Source: a virus
IMG/VR virus record: IMGVR_UViG_3300013093_001722
Location: 1 to 47,789 of that record
DNA: 47,789 nt
Direction: 5' to 3' (one strand)
The position numbers were made by a program, and so were the translations under genes. Under the pieces are notes generated by a model. The model did no database searches. It had not been told where the DNA came from and worked only from the letters and a program-made list of their open reading frames with translations. Positions 24,218 to 31,239 of this stretch are shown piece after piece (within the stretch, counting starts at the first letter, position 1; each line of letters begins with the position of its first letter).

Positions 24218-25135
24218 TTAGAGTCTTGCTAGTTTAGTTAATGTTGCGGCTAAGTTAATTTCAGCATCTGCAATCAAGGTATGATCAACTAGGCCTTGTT
24301 TAATAATCAACAACGCACTATCTTTAGTTTCTTCGTCTTTTCCAAACAAATCTAAGTTGTCATACATCCAACGATAGATATCTTCCATCTCTTCTGGGCG
24401 AGCTGATGCACATACAAGTTTACGTGCTTCTTTAATCTTGCCAGCTTTAAACAGTTGTACCATTTCAACTTTGTAGTCTGCTTGACCTGTGTCGCTAGAA
24501 TCAACACCTGCTAACTTGCCATCTACTACATTTTGCTGTACCATATTAATACACTTACGCATATCTGGATAAGTGACTTTTACATAAGTGTCTAGAGTAT
24601 CTAGATCAAAGTCAACTTCTTCAGTTACTAGGATAGTAGCAACACGAGCTGTAAATTCTGTTTGATCAGTTTTCTCAACGTGGAATCCTTGACAGCGACT
24701 GTGTAGTGCTGGAATGATACGATTAGGATAGTTACAGGTTAAAATAAATCTACTAGTGCTTGAATAAGTTTCCATAACACCACGCAAGATAGCCTGTGCG
24801 TTTGGAGTCAAGTAATCAGCCTCGTCAAGTAGTACCGCCTTAAATGGGCCAAAAGGCATCATCTGTACAAAGTTGATAATCTTATCGCGGACTGTGTCAA
24901 CGTTATTTTCACGTGACGCATTGATTTCTAAGATGTCGTATTCTTCTAGACACAATTCGTTGAACAGAACTTTAGCAAGGGTAGTCTTACCAATACCTGC
25001 CGCACCACTAAACAGCAAGTGCGGAATTGAACCTTCTTTGATCCAATTTTCAACTTGCTTACGTTGATGCCCGTCTCTAAACACATAATCAGTGATGTGG
25101 TTTGGACGATACTTTTCTACCCATAGTTCTTTCAT
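24218..25135 (-). CDS. 44: Clamp loader AAA+ subunit (gp44-like)
   Basis: The 305-residue protein (T4 gp44 is 319) loads the gp45 ring onto primed DNA. It has Walker A GAAGIGKT (44-51), Walker B VLLDEADYL, sensor 1 LTCNYPNRIIPAL and the SRC box HSRCQ that supplies the arginine finger to the neighbouring subunit. The C-terminal half is the helical collar domain. No gp62 partner is visible in this window, though in T4 it is adjacent. It is the third gene of an operon starting at the sigma-70 promoter at 25802, after the cytidylyltransferase and a 63-residue membrane protein. Confidence 0.93.
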   Translation of the reverse strand: MKELWVEKYRPNHITDYVFRDGHQRKQVENWIKEGSIPHLLFSGAAGIGKTTLAKVLFNELCLEEYDILEINASRENNVDTVRDKIINFVQMMPFGPFKAVLLDEADYLTPNAQAILRGVMETYSSTSRFILTCNYPNRIIPALHSRCQGFHVEKTDQTEFTARVATILVTEEVDFDLDTLDTYVKVTYPDMRKCINMVQQNVVDGKLAGVDSSDTGQADYKVEMVQLFKAGKIKEARKLVCASARPEEMEDIYRWMYDNLDLFGKDEETKDSALLIIKQGLVDHTLIADAEINLAATLTKLARL

Positions 25136-25323
25136 ACTAATTCCTCAGCTATTCCTAACACTTCAGCGAACACTAAAAGTAATCCTGTAACTTCTATAAG
25201 ATAATTGCCACCGTCTAATCCAGCAACGGCTAATGCGATTCCTGCAAGGATTCTAAATCCGCTTTTGATAAAACTAATATATTGATGTTTTTTTGGATCA
25301 GGAATCCTAGTTAGATCTTTCAT
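25132..25323 (-). CDS. Small membrane protein in the clamp loader operon
   Basis: The 63-residue product has a polar start with IPDPKKHQYISFIKSG and then two hydrophobic segments (FRILAGIALAVAGL and YLIEVTGLLLVFAEVLGIAEEL). I recall such short proteins with the PDPKKHQ..SF.KS phrase in T4-like phages; function is unknown. Both gene ends overlap neighbours: 17 bases with the cytidylyltransferase and an ATGA junction with the clamp loader gene, so it is translated together with them. It may anchor a host- or replication-related complex at the membrane, but nothing in the sequence shows this. Confidence 0.72.
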   Translation of the reverse strand: MKDLTRIPDPKKHQYISFIKSGFRILAGIALAVAGLDGGNYLIEVTGLLLVFAEVLGIAEELV

Positions 25324-25795
25324 GTTCGCCCTTTAAAATTTTATTTGATTCTGCTTGTACTACACGTTTACGTAAACTACTAGAACTAAATGAATGATCA
25401 CGTCCGTTGTATATAATTTCAATACCACGGGCCATGCACTCATTACGTCCTGTGAAATCTTTATGTTCGTATTCTACACCTAGTATTCTAACATCTACTG
25501 GAAGAATAAGCAATAGGTCAACTAGGTCTCGTTCTGTGTTGTAAACTACGATTTCGTCTACATAACGAGTAGCGGCCAATTGGATTTGTCTTTCTACAAT
25601 ACTTTGGATAGGTTCGTTCTTTTCTGGACGATCCCATTGTGCATTGTTTTGTAATCCAGCAATTAAGTAATCGCAATGATTCTTTGCTTCGCTTAACATA
25701 GCGATATGTCCTGCATGGAGCATATCAAATTGACTAAAGGTTATACCAATCCTTAGTCCTTGTTCTTTTAATTCTTTTACGCGGTTGAATATCAT
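25307..25795 (-). CDS. Cytidylyltransferase-like protein (TagD/glycerol-3-P type)
   Basis: The start at 25793-25795 (MIFNRVKELKEQ) gives 162 residues. The motif GITFSQFDMLHAGHIAML contains the HxGH signature of the nucleotidylyltransferase superfamily, and SSSSLRKR near the end is the second conserved motif (S/T-S-x-L-R). Close relatives activate a phosphate compound with CTP, as in glycerol-3-phosphate cytidylyltransferase, but ADP-sugar or FAD synthetase-type substrates are also possible. An upstream in-frame ATG at 25831 lies within the promoter, so it is not used. The mRNA from this promoter is predicted to begin exactly at the ATG (leaderless). Confidence 0.85.
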   Translation of the reverse strand: MIFNRVKELKEQGLRIGITFSQFDMLHAGHIAMLSEAKNHCDYLIAGLQNNAQWDRPEKNEPIQSIVERQIQLAATRYVDEIVVYNTERDLVDLLLILPVDVRILGVEYEHKDFTGRNECMARGIEIIYNGRDHSFSSSSLRKRVVQAESNKILKGEHERSN

Positions 25796-25801
25796 GTGTT
25801 T

Positions 25802-25831
25802 ATTATACAGGGAAGAACAGGGCCGTGTCAA
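25802..25831 (-). promoter_or_regulatory. Sigma-70 promoter giving a leaderless cytidylyltransferase mRNA
   Basis: TTGACA (25826-25831), 18 bases, TATAAT (25802-25807), then exactly six bases and the ATG at 25795. Transcription normally starts about 7 bases after the -10, i.e. at the A of ATG. Confidence 0.88.
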
Positions 25832-25846
25832 GCCCTATTGGATTTA

Positions 25847-26164
25847 TTAATTTGGAACTAAAACTGTTTTATAACAATTACAGTTAGCATCTAGGATAGC
25901 TTCCCAATGATATCCTGCTGGTTGAGGATATACTGGAGCGGCTGGAGGAGGATATACTGGTTGTGGTTGAACTACAACAACGTTTGGCTGATATGGACGA
26001 GCGATCTCGTATCCAATAACCCCGCCAACCACAGCTGGTACTACCCAACCAAATCCTGGACGGTAAACATAATGCCCACCACCATGGTGCCACGGTTCAG
26101 CATATGATGTTGCACATGTACCTAACCCTGCACATAATGTAAAAATTGCCAATAGCTTTTTCAT
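25847..26164 (-). CDS. Secreted Pro/Tyr/Val-rich small protein
   Basis: The 105-residue protein starts MKKLLAIFTLCAGLGTCATSYA, a signal peptide with a likely cleavage after SYA. The mature part has an HHGGGHYVYRPGFGW segment, a hydrophobic glycine stretch (VVPAVVGGVIGY), a run of Val and Pro (VVVVQPQPVYPPP..) and a C-terminal GYHWEAILDANCNCYKTV with three cysteines close together. This resembles small exported bacterial proteins of unknown function. It starts after AAAGGAG and follows MazG by two bases, so it belongs to the GroES-MazG operon. It may act in the periplasm or cell envelope. Confidence 0.75.
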   Translation of the reverse strand: MKKLLAIFTLCAGLGTCATSYAEPWHHGGGHYVYRPGFGWVVPAVVGGVIGYEIARPYQPNVVVVQPQPVYPPPAAPVYPQPAGYHWEAILDANCNCYKTVLVPN

Positions 26165-26166
26165 AC

Positions 26167-26535
26167 TTACTCCTTTTGGACAAATGTTTTTAAGTTAGGT
26201 GGCTCCCAACCTAGCGGCTTCAACACTTTTCCATCTTCACGTTTACGTACCTTGCCTGTTTCTTTATCAATCTTAGCGAAGTTGGTACGCATAACTTCTT
26301 TCCAGGCTCCTTCACCGTCAGCACCCGCTGAATGGATCGCACCAATGGTAACAACTAGGATATCTATTAGTGCGTCTAACTGTTCAACACGATCACCTTG
26401 TGCTATAGCACCGTTTAATTCTGCGGTCTCTTCTGCGATCAACCCTATATATAGATTATACTGTGATTGGTTAAACTCGTCGACCGTTTGGTCGCAAGCC
26501 TTCATAAATTTTTCTTGGTCTCTAAATAGATTCAT
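26167..26535 (-). CDS. MazG-like nucleotide pyrophosphohydrolase
   Basis: The 122-residue protein has the EETAELNGAIAQGD and LDALIDILVVTIGAIHSAG helices, with acidic residues placed as in the all-alpha MazG/PRA-PH NTP pyrophosphohydrolase fold (ExxE...DxxxD). It ends with the phage-typical DGKVLKPLGWEPPNL. Such enzymes remove pyrophosphate from (d)NTPs or alarmone-type nucleotides; in phages they are thought to alter host nucleotide signals or to clean non-canonical dNTPs. It overlaps the homing endonuclease gene with ATGA, and the secreted protein follows. Confidence 0.88.
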   Translation of the reverse strand: MNLFRDQEKFMKACDQTVDEFNQSQYNLYIGLIAEETAELNGAIAQGDRVEQLDALIDILVVTIGAIHSAGADGEGAWKEVMRTNFAKIDKETGKVRKREDGKVLKPLGWEPPNLKTFVQKE

Positions 26536-27134
26536 TTTGTCTTCTTTCTATTTTGTTGTGCTAATTTTCTTGCTTCTGACCAGGGCTTTCCTTTCAGATG
26601 ACCCCAGCTTTGTTTTCGTTCTTCTTCTGTTAGTAATGCTCTTTTCGATGCAGAACTTTTCATTTTTTCTCTGCTCTCATCAGAGTGAGTTTTTCCTCGA
26701 TACGGGTTATTTTCTTCCATCCACTGCTGATGTTGCTGTTTTCTTTCTAACGCTTTTATTGGATCTTTCTGAATCTCTTCGTATGTCATACCTTTATACG
26801 GACTCGGCCTTCCTCTTGATGCGTTGCCTATCTTTTCCTTAGCTTCTTCAGTGTGAGTAAACGTTCCTCCGTCTCCGGATTCTGGTTTAAGATTTGCCCA
26901 TGTTATATCTTCTACAACATTCCACATGTTACTATAATGCAACCCTGCTTCTTTTATCTTAACAGGATCATTACTTTCTAACAATATTTCAGTATCAAAG
27001 TCGTATCCGTACTTGTCTAAATGTGCCCGCCATCTTGTTCCTGATCCAGGGTATAAATGCGGATCTGTAGAAGAAGTTTTTCCTAAATATTTTAATCCTG
27101 TTTTCCGGTGAGTTTTAATGTACAAGTATATCAT
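26532..27134 (-). CDS. GIY-YIG homing endonuclease with NUMOD3 repeats
   Basis: The start is taken at 27132-27134 (MIYLYIKTHRK). Residues 1-90 are the nuclease domain: IYLYIKTH..TGLKYLGKT is the GIY-YIG region, here YLY..YLG, then GTRWRAHLDKYG with the conserved Arg, and a late Asn/Glu region. The C-terminal half carries NUMOD3-type DNA-binding elements, EEAKEKIGNASRGRPSPYKG and NPYRGKTHSDESREKM. It is a freestanding, self-spreading gene placed between groES and mazG; the reading frame is intact. A late motif GATAAATA lies 5 bases upstream of the ATG, so its mRNA may be leaderless or silent early. Confidence 0.93.
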   Translation of the reverse strand: MIYLYIKTHRKTGLKYLGKTSSTDPHLYPGSGTRWRAHLDKYGYDFDTEILLESNDPVKIKEAGLHYSNMWNVVEDITWANLKPESGDGGTFTHTEEAKEKIGNASRGRPSPYKGMTYEEIQKDPIKALERKQQHQQWMEENNPYRGKTHSDESREKMKSSASKRALLTEEERKQSWGHLKGKPWSEARKLAQQNRKKTK

Positions 27135-27139
27135 ACAAC

Positions 27140-27147
27140 TATTTATC
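27140..27147 (-). promoter_or_regulatory. Late promoter motif of the homing endonuclease gene
   Basis: GATAAATA on the minus strand, only 5 bases before the ATG at 27134. T4 homing genes are commonly restricted to late expression. If active, transcription would begin at about the start codon. Confidence 0.5.
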
Positions 27148-27168
27148 ACCGAAATGGATTCGTCATAA

Positions 27169-27549
27169 TTATCCCGGAATGTTAAAATTAAAATTACCAC
27201 CAACGCCTGCCGCAACAGCACGGTACCCTGTATTAGAAGGCTTTTCATCTGATGACAACATTATAGCGTTATTATCTGCTAGATGTATATCAATTTCTGT
27301 ACCATCATCATACTCATACTTGATTGCACGGCTCCAACGTCCGTGTTCCATAAGGACCCACTCGCCCACTTTTACTTCTGTCTGTTCTGGACCAATAGCC
27401 CAAACCTGCGCCCATCTAGGATGAACACCTTCACCTTTACCATTATCACTTTGAAGTATAATACCTGATTCGAGAACTTCTTCATCAAAGTTCATATTGT
27501 GTAAAAGTACATTGTCTTTTAATGGAATAAAGTTTCCTTTAACAGCCAT
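27169..27549 (-). CDS. groES: Phage GroES-like co-chaperonin
   Basis: The 126-residue protein follows the GroES/gp31 pattern: FIPLKDNVLLHNMN and SGIILQSDNGKGEGV (mobile loop region, with the ESGIILQ edge that touches GroEL), then WAQVWAIGPEQ, VGEWVLMEHGRW and DNNAIMLSSDE. It should cap the host GroEL and help fold phage proteins, as gp31 does for the T4 major capsid protein. The last 25 residues extend the core and are hydrophobic with Gly. It sits downstream of the PolIII-like gene and a 66-residue gene, and the homing endonuclease is inserted just after it. Confidence 0.92.
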   Translation of the reverse strand: MAVKGNFIPLKDNVLLHNMNFDEEVLESGIILQSDNGKGEGVHPRWAQVWAIGPEQTEVKVGEWVLMEHGRWSRAIKYEYDDGTEIDIHLADNNAIMLSSDEKPSNTGYRAVAAGVGGNFNFNIPG

Positions 27550-27561
27550 TGGGCCTCCTTA

Positions 27562-27762
27562 TTATTGTTTTGGTGATTGATTTTTGTAGTGATCGTTAAC
27601 GATATCTTCACGTTTCTTAACAACTTGACCGCCTGGGCCTAATTGATCACCACGAGCATTCATACGAACATTTCCAACGGCTGGCATTGTTTCGTTACGA
27701 GCTGCTAATGATTCCATGTCTACAGTTTTTCCCTGCATACTCTTATATACTTTACGGGTCAT
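27562..27762 (-). CDS. Small conserved phage protein
   Basis: A 66-residue basic, disordered-looking protein beginning MTRKVYKSMQGKTVDME with MPAVGNVRMNARGDQLGPGG in the middle. I recall close relatives in T4-like phages as conserved short proteins (K-V-Y-K-S, VGN..VNARGD), which are sometimes annotated as virion or structural components; the function is not settled. It is one of three tightly spaced genes of the operon ending with groES. No motif, membrane segment or signal peptide is visible. Confidence 0.75.
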   Translation of the reverse strand: MTRKVYKSMQGKTVDMESLAARNETMPAVGNVRMNARGDQLGPGGQVVKKREDIVNDHYKNQSPKQ

Positions 27763-27772
27763 AATGACTCTC

Positions 27773-28294
27773 CTATTTTAAAAACTCATGTATGTCTAAA
27801 TCATACTTGATACTGTCAACTTTATGGACACCTATTAAGAATAAACAATAACTTGCTACGCTTGATCCACGTCCTACACCCCAAACAATCTTGTTAGTAC
27901 GCATAGTGTCGACTAAGTATTTAAGGTATTTTAAGAGGGTGATCATGTTATGTTGGGCGAACAGCTTTAATTCTTCAGTTACCCTGGTCTTTTCTTCTTC
28001 AGTACGGCATTCGCAATATAACCAGTCTACGATGTCATATAATCTGTATTCTTCTGGCATAAACCATTGATCTTGATTTTTAGCATCAAAATCTTTAATG
28101 CTATCAACGGTTTGTTCAAATTTGTGTAATACAGGAAATGGATCTGCGTTTTGATTACGAGCTGTATTGAATCGCTCAATAAGCGTTTGATTGTCAATGT
28201 TGACTTGATCTAGTTTGGTAATTTTGCCAGAATATAGTCCTTGGAATATATCCTGTTCATCTAAAATTACTTCTCTAAAATCTGTGACTTTCAT
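27773..28294 (-). CDS. DNA polymerase III alpha-like fragment protein
   Basis: The 173-residue protein ends with VWGVGRGSSVASYCLFLIGV and then DSIKYDLDIHEFLK, which matches the conserved GRGS segment through to the DLLFERFLN box of bacterial DnaE-type polymerases. In DnaE the next residues contain the catalytic PDxDxDF motif, but this protein stops just before it. The first 130 residues are helical (LKYLKYLVDTMR and so on) and do not show other motifs. It cannot polymerise on its own, so a binding or decoy role is likely. It has its own sigma-70 promoter and a predicted leaderless start, and precedes the 66-residue and groES genes. Confidence 0.8.
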   Translation of the reverse strand: MKVTDFREVILDEQDIFQGLYSGKITKLDQVNIDNQTLIERFNTARNQNADPFPVLHKFEQTVDSIKDFDAKNQDQWFMPEEYRLYDIVDWLYCECRTEEEKTRVTEELKLFAQHNMITLLKYLKYLVDTMRTNKIVWGVGRGSSVASYCLFLIGVHKVDSIKYDLDIHEFLK

Positions 28295-28300
28295 GTGCTA

Positions 28301-28329
28301 ATTATAACACATCTGCAGTTGCAGGTCAA
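28301..28329 (-). promoter_or_regulatory. Sigma-70 promoter giving a leaderless PolIII-like gene mRNA
   Basis: TTGACC (28324-28329), 17 bases, TATAAT (28301-28306), then six bases (28295-28300) and the ATG at 28294. Confidence 0.88.
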
Positions 28330-28568
28330 CCAATATTGATTAAACCATCTAGGTCTTTGTTTTGTTTTGCTAACATTTTTTTGGTAGCTTCTGATTGGCG
28401 TCTTAGTGTTTCGTCACGCACGGCTTCAATTATCATAGCGACCTGCATAGCCAAAGAACCGTTACCAGTTCTAAGTGCTATGGTATACTTTTTATTAAGA
28501 TCAGTCATCTTGGCTTCCAAGTCCTGATCTTTTAATTGAGTAAGGTCGTCTAGTAATGGATTAAACAT
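28326..28568 (-). CDS. Small conserved helical phage protein
   Basis: The 80-residue product starts MFNPLLDDLTQLKDQDLEAK and consists of two long helices with a conserved TGNGSLAMQV turn. This type of short protein is common in T4-like phages, close to fibre and neck genes, and is possibly a small chaperone or structural adaptor; the function is unknown to me. It ends within the -35 of the PolIII-like promoter and its ATG overlaps the stop of the downstream-neighbouring fibre gene by one base (TAATG). Confidence 0.75.
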   Translation of the reverse strand: MFNPLLDDLTQLKDQDLEAKMTDLNKKYTIALRTGNGSLAMQVAMIIEAVRDETLRRQSEATKKMLAKQNKDLDGLINIG

Positions 28569-30043
28569 TAGTTAGCTGAGTTAATATCTGCAAAGCCAGC
28601 ATCGTAAGCATCTACTCTATCTACGAATATGGTATTGCCACCGTCTGGAGTTGTAACTTCTAATACGATAGTAGTTCCAGTATTGCCTACAGCGTAGTTA
28701 CTTGGATACTGTCTATTAACTACAAGTGTTGCTCCGTTAGACACATAACCAACTCTACCTGCCGCTCCTGGTCCTGGTGCAAAGTATAAGGTTGTTGCTG
28801 TTGACAAGTTAATTGGAGGATTTACTGTAATAATCTGTGAACCAATAACTGATTGAACTGTAGTTAAAGTTGTGTAGGTAGCAGGATTAGTTGGATCCCA
28901 TAGACCTAAACTGCTTGACGGAGTTGTATCAGTCCAAGCATACCAACCGCTACCAATCTTAAATTGATTTAATGCTGTACCTGAACCCAAATAAACATCA
29001 ACACTCATACCGTTAGTTGTACAAGTACTGATATAGATACCTGTTTGTTGGAACGCTACTCGTGTTCTCTTAGTGTATTGGATTTCAAGAGTACCTTTAT
29101 GTACACCGCCGTCTTGTGGCCAGTTAGTAAAGTAGAACCCAACGCTTGTTTGAGTATTGTTTACTGTATAACGTTGGTATGATCCTAAGCCATAATCAAC
29201 TGGGAAAGTGATATTTTGATTCCAGCTACCGTCACCTACGATATAAGTTGAACTGTTAAGAACAGTATTAACCACAGTTGATGTAGATACACCGTAGCCG
29301 CCAACATTAAATGTAGTATAACTTCCGCTGTTGGCCGTAATAGTGCCGCCAACGACAACATCAGCAGCAACACCAACACCGCCATTGACTATCAACGCAC
29401 CTGTAGTAGTTGATGTGCTGTTAGCTGTGTCAGTAACCGTAATATCACTAAATGTGATAGCACCTGTAGTTGTTGATGTACCAACAGAATATGCTGTTAG
29501 GAATTGTGTTTTGCCTTGGTCGGGACTAGAAATCTCAAATATAACGGCTGTTTGTGAATTTACTGTGTATGGATTTTTAATTCTGCTGTCAACATATAGT
29601 GTAGTTCCTGTTGTTACAGCTTGGAAGTAAACCATACCTTGTGTATTAGTAGATTGTACCTGTACTTGTAGTGCGCCATTAATGTTATTTGCTGGCCAAT
29701 TGATAACAGTAAAGTTAGTTGTAGTTGTTGGATCTACTAAGAACTTTTGATAGTTACCAGCTTGGTAATTAATTGTGTTAAACCCTGTAACAGCTTGGCC
29801 TGTATAGTCTGCAACTAGCCAACCTACATCATGTAAAATAGCATTACGGATTTCGTTAGTGTTAAAATCGTTATTTTGAACTAGACTAGCACCATTCATC
29901 TGTAGCTGGCTGATTTCAAAATTTGCTGTAGTTAAGGCGGTAACGATAGCACTGAAGTTATCTCTAAATCCTTGTGTGTCGTTATCCTGCCCTGGGACAG
30001 GAAATGTTGCGTCTATTGAGTTTGGGTTTATATTTGATGCCAT
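28568..30043 (-). CDS. Tail fibre or adhesin-like structural protein
   Basis: The 491-residue protein opens with SIDATFPVPGQDNDTQGFRDNFSAI, the N-terminal unit shared in this window with the next fibre gene (NIDANFPVQGQDNPSAGFRNNFGAI). The body is rich in Thr, Ser, Gly, Val and Asn with repeated beta strands and the module STTTGALIVNGGVGVAADVVVGG, present in two other fibres. The C-terminus ends in a collar-like strand region. No catalytic motif is seen. It is likely a distal or accessory tail fibre component and should be late: ATTAAATA and GGATAAG precede it. Assembly probably needs trimerisation. Confidence 0.85.
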   Translation of the reverse strand: MASNINPNSIDATFPVPGQDNDTQGFRDNFSAIVTALTTANFEISQLQMNGASLVQNNDFNTNEIRNAILHDVGWLVADYTGQAVTGFNTINYQAGNYQKFLVDPTTTTNFTVINWPANNINGALQVQVQSTNTQGMVYFQAVTTGTTLYVDSRIKNPYTVNSQTAVIFEISSPDQGKTQFLTAYSVGTSTTTGAITFSDITVTDTANSTSTTTGALIVNGGVGVAADVVVGGTITANSGSYTTFNVGGYGVSTSTVVNTVLNSSTYIVGDGSWNQNITFPVDYGLGSYQRYTVNNTQTSVGFYFTNWPQDGGVHKGTLEIQYTKRTRVAFQQTGIYISTCTTNGMSVDVYLGSGTALNQFKIGSGWYAWTDTTPSSSLGLWDPTNPATYTTLTTVQSVIGSQIITVNPPINLSTATTLYFAPGPGAAGRVGYVSNGATLVVNRQYPSNYAVGNTGTTIVLEVTTPDGGNTIFVDRVDAYDAGFADINSAN

Positions 30044-30067
30044 CTGTTCTTATCCGTTATAGGTTTA

Positions 30068-30075
30068 TATTTAAT
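30068..30075 (-). promoter_or_regulatory. Late promoter motif (ATTAAATA)
   Basis: ATTAAATA on the minus strand, in the 34-base gap between two fibre genes, 24 bases before the ATG at 30043. Confidence 0.45.
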
Positions 30076-30077
30076 AG

Positions 30078-31220
30078 TTAAACTACACGCACCTGAGCGT
30101 TTAGAGTATACCAAGTGTTACCATTATAGTAACAGGGTTGAGCACCAAAAGGAGCATCAGTAACATAAACTATTGCCGCTGTAGCTGTTGAAACTATTGT
30201 TTTTAATGTTGATGTTGAATAAATTGGTAATACCAGTGGAGCACCTAATGTCATAGTACCGCCTACGTGGGCATTGCCACCTACTCCAAGTCCGCCTGTT
30301 ACAGTCAACGCACCTGTATTTGTACTTGTGCTTTGTGTAGTATTAGTAATTGATGTTGGGTTAGCAATAGTGCCACCATTCCAATTAGAACTTACTGTTC
30401 CGTCTGCAGTTGCAGTTAAGTTAGAACCAAGTTTAATTCCACCTAACGAGCTTGCTGTTGCGGTTGTTAAAGAGTAAGGAGCTGCAACACTGATAGTACC
30501 ATCACCTGCGATGTTTACATTTGATCCTGCAATGACACCACCTAATGTAGCGTTAGTTGCGGCAGGCAATGAGTATGGGGTAGCAACACTAATAGTTCCA
30601 TCACCTGCGATGGTTACGTTTGCACCGATCTTAACTCCGCCCAATACAGAATTGGTTGCTGTGGCTAAGGTATATGCTTGCGGGAATGTAACACTAATAG
30701 TTCCATCACCTGCAACATTGATATTTGATCCAATTTTAACTCCGCCTAGAGCCAGCGCAGTTGCTGTATTAAGTGTATATGGAGTTACACTGATAATTCC
30801 ATTGTTAACATCAATGCCGGATCCTACGATCACACAACCTAATACAGAATTAGTTGCTGTTACCAAGCTATACGGTGTAACTGAAATAGTTCCGGAATTG
30901 TCTACATTGATTCCAGATCCTACAATCACTCCGCCAATTGATGATGTAGTTGCAGAAACAACACTAACAGCACCTGTAGTGGTGCTAACATGTAATCCAG
31001 TTGATATAATTACTACGCCCGTACTAGATGTAGTTGCTAAGGGTGCTTGTAAAGGGTTATTGTAAATGTCATTAAACGCATTAGAAACTTCATAAAAAAC
31101 TGTTTGGATTGCACCAAAGTTATTTCTAAAACCTGCGCTGGGATTGTCCTGTCCTTGTACAGGAAAGTTAGCGTCGATATTTGACGTTAAATTTACAATC
31201 TGATTTCTTAGTGTTGTCAT
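30078..31220 (-). CDS. Tail fibre protein with seven short repeats
   Basis: After the shared N-terminal unit, residues 60-280 contain seven repeats of about 30 residues with the pattern TATxxxLGGVKIGSNxxIAGDGTISV. This forms a long beta-structured, probably trimeric shaft. Then follows the shared module TGALTVTGGLGVGGNAHVGG and a C-terminal tip of about 60 residues (LPIYSTSTLKTIV .. GNTWYTLNAQVRVV). Repeats of this type vary in number between related phages. The gene starts after AAAGGG with a late motif AATAAATA upstream. The tip is the likely receptor-contacting part, but its target is unknown. Confidence 0.9.
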   Translation of the reverse strand: MTTLRNQIVNLTSNIDANFPVQGQDNPSAGFRNNFGAIQTVFYEVSNAFNDIYNNPLQAPLATTSSTGVVIISTGLHVSTTTGAVSVVSATTSSIGGVIVGSGINVDNSGTISVTPYSLVTATNSVLGCVIVGSGIDVNNGIISVTPYTLNTATALALGGVKIGSNINVAGDGTISVTFPQAYTLATATNSVLGGVKIGANVTIAGDGTISVATPYSLPAATNATLGGVIAGSNVNIAGDGTISVAAPYSLTTATASSLGGIKLGSNLTATADGTVSSNWNGGTIANPTSITNTTQSTSTNTGALTVTGGLGVGGNAHVGGTMTLGAPLVLPIYSTSTLKTIVSTATAAIVYVTDAPFGAQPCYYNGNTWYTLNAQVRVV

Positions 31221-31239
31221 TTTTACAGTTGCCCTTTGA

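Noticed and set aside
25796-25831. N-terminal extension of the cytidylyltransferase from ATG at 25831
   Set aside because: The extension covers the promoter -35 and -10, and the protein core starts after the ATG at 25795.
30400-31010. Regular repeats resembling a CRISPR-like array
   Set aside because: The repeats are protein-coding, vary in sequence, and have no constant spacer arrangement; they are fibre repeats.
29331-31065. Plus-strand open frames rich in Val and Pro opposite fibre genes
   Set aside because: Long frames on the opposite strand of repetitive Thr/Ser/Gly genes are expected from their codons; no start signal or domain was found.
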